From Bacteroidota bacterium (GTDB taxonomy: Bacteria > Bacteroidota > Bacteroidia > Chitinophagales > Chitinophagaceae), in contig JAEWWO010000293.1 of NCBI GenBank assembly GCA_023396345.1, positions 1 to 6,388 of the forward strand: a DNA stretch of 6,388 nt. Reading direction: 5' to 3'. Within the stretch, counting starts at the first letter, position 1. Every line of letters starts with the position of its first letter. The notes under the pieces are model-generated. The model had not been told where the DNA came from, searched no databases, and saw only the letters and a program-made list of their open reading frames with translations. The position numbers and the translations under genes were made by a program. Of this stretch, positions 5,375 to 6,388 are shown piece by piece.

Positions 5375-6388
5375 ATGCATATCATAAAAAAGATAGATTG
5401 TTTTTATTTATTGCTGCTGTGTTTGGTAACTGTGTTTATTTCTTCCTGCAAAGACAAAGAAGCGGAAGGGAAACAGATTTTTTATTACAACGAATCAACA
5501 GGCATACAAACGCTTGACCCGGCTTTTTCCAGAAGTCAGTCAATCAACTGGGCGGTACATCAACTTTACAACACACTGGTTGAGCTTGACAGCAATCTGA
5601 ATGTTGTACCCAGTCTGGCTAAAAGATGGGAAGTAAGTGTTGACAGACTTATCTATACATTTTATCTTAAAGACAGTATTTATTTTCATGATAATGACGC
5701 TTTTGAAAATGGCAAAGGCAGAAAAATGAATGCGCATGATGTAGCGTACAGCCTCAACAGAATTATAGATCCGTCGGTAGCCAGCACAGGTGCCTGGTTG
5801 TTTAACAATCGTATTGCTGACAATGGCTTTAAAGCCGTTGATGACACTACGTTTCAGATTCATTTACTCAAACCTTTTAATCCGGTGCTGGGAATTCTTA
5901 CCATGCAGTATTGTTCCATAGTGCCGAGAGAAGTGGTAGAAAAATATGGCAAAGATTTCAGAAAAAATCCCTGCGGAACCGGACCTTTTCAATTAAAATA
6001 CTGGGATGAAGGACAGGCACTTGTTTTTGAAAAAAACAAAAACTACTGGGAATATGAAAACGGAAAACGTCTCCCCTATCTGGATGCAGTTTCCATTAGT
6101 TTTAATACCAACAAGGCTACCGAATTTTTGTTGCTGCGACAAGATAAACTCAATTTCATCAACGATGTTGATCCTGCATTTAAAGATGAAGTGGTGAATA
6201 AAAAAGGCGAGCTGAGACCTCAGTGGAAAGATGATTTTATCTTAGAGAAAGGACCGTTTTTAAATATTGAATATTACGGAATTCTGGTTGATGAAAATAA
6301 TACTGCAGTAAAAAACTCTCCTTTGAAAATAAAAGCCATCCGTCAGGCTATCAATCATGGATTTGACCGAAATAAAATGATTCTGTAT
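5375..6388 (+). CDS. ABC-transporter substrate-binding lipoprotein, family 5 (oligopeptide/dipeptide type), 3'-truncated by window
   Basis: Open from ATG 5375 to the last base, 338 codons with no stop in the window. Full members of the family run about 500-600 residues, so some 40 per cent is missing. Residues 1-24 are a lipoprotein signal (KK, hydrophobic 10-22) with lipobox ISSC and Cys25 as the lipidated residue. Family-5 binding-protein landmarks follow in order: TLDPA (46-50), LYNTLVELD (64-72), PSLAKRWEVS (79-88), YTFYLKDSIYFHD (94-106), MNAHDVAYSLNR (118-129), IVPREVVEKYG (182-192), NPCGTGPF (198-205) and the IRQAINHGFDR-type helix near the end. It would bind peptides, or less likely another solute (nickel, sugars), and hand them to a permease. 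Permease and ATPase genes may lie downstream, outside the window. Asp codons are mostly GAT (14 of 23), unlike the patch before it. The gene appears intact as far as it goes. Confidence 0.9.
   Translation, partial: MHIIKKIDCFYLLLLCLVTVFISSCKDKEAEGKQIFYYNESTGIQTLDPAFSRSQSINWAVHQLYNTLVELDSNLNVVPSLAKRWEVSVDRLIYTFYLKDSIYFHDNDAFENGKGRKMNAHDVAYSLNRIIDPSVASTGAWLFNNRIADNGFKAVDDTTFQIHLLKPFNPVLGILTMQYCSIVPREVVEKYGKDFRKNPCGTGPFQLKYWDEGQALVFEKNKNYWEYENGKRLPYLDAVSISFNTNKATEFLLLRQDKLNFINDVDPAFKDEVVNKKGELRPQWKDDFILEKGPFLNIEYYGILVDENNTAVKNSPLKIKAIRQAINHGFDRNKMILY

Noticed and set aside
5540..5863. Minus-strand frame of 107 codons
   Set aside because: Antisense shadow of the substrate-binding protein gene, whose plus-strand translation shows strong family motifs.

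Overview
The window looks like a piece of a Bacteroidota chromosome, perhaps from the Chitinophagaceae/Sphingobacteriia side. This is inferred from gene content, low GC, and several matches to the TAnnTTTG -7 promoter element of that phylum. It holds four well-formed genes or gene parts of ordinary cell-envelope character, plus one damaged, foreign-looking patch in the middle.

Layout. (1) 138-932, plus strand: a CDP-alcohol phosphatidyltransferase, best read as phosphatidylserine synthase (pssA). (2) 933-1229: non-coding, with a U-tract-less hairpin after pssA and a very good intrinsic terminator serving the minus strand. (3) 1230-1919, minus: a lipoprotein of unknown function. (4) 2046-3734, minus: a secreted M1-family zinc aminopeptidase. 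The two minus-strand genes each carry their own TACTTTTR promoter box about 21-22 bases before the ATG, so they are probably separate transcription units in tandem. (5) 3768-3971: non-coding. (6) 3972-5263, plus: an accessory patch. A helical segment of unknown family runs in frame into a domain homologous to domain 3 of elongation factor Tu. That domain is cut by an in-frame TAG at 4482 and resumes in the same frame on the other side. A second unknown reading frame (to 5263) follows and has no conventional start codon at the place its homology seems to begin. (7) 5375 to the window end, plus: the first 338 codons of a family-5 (oligopeptide/dipeptide type) ABC-transporter substrate-binding lipoprotein, which runs off the edge.

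The envelope genes form no single pathway: PssA makes phosphatidylserine for phosphatidylethanolamine, while the M1 peptidase and the peptide-type binding protein could both serve peptide use. The part that deserves attention is 3972-5263. It contains a stand-alone EF-Tu domain 3 relative, probably once a small accessory operon and now apparently decaying. I see no CRISPR array, tRNA, rRNA, transposase or recognisable complete defence system.
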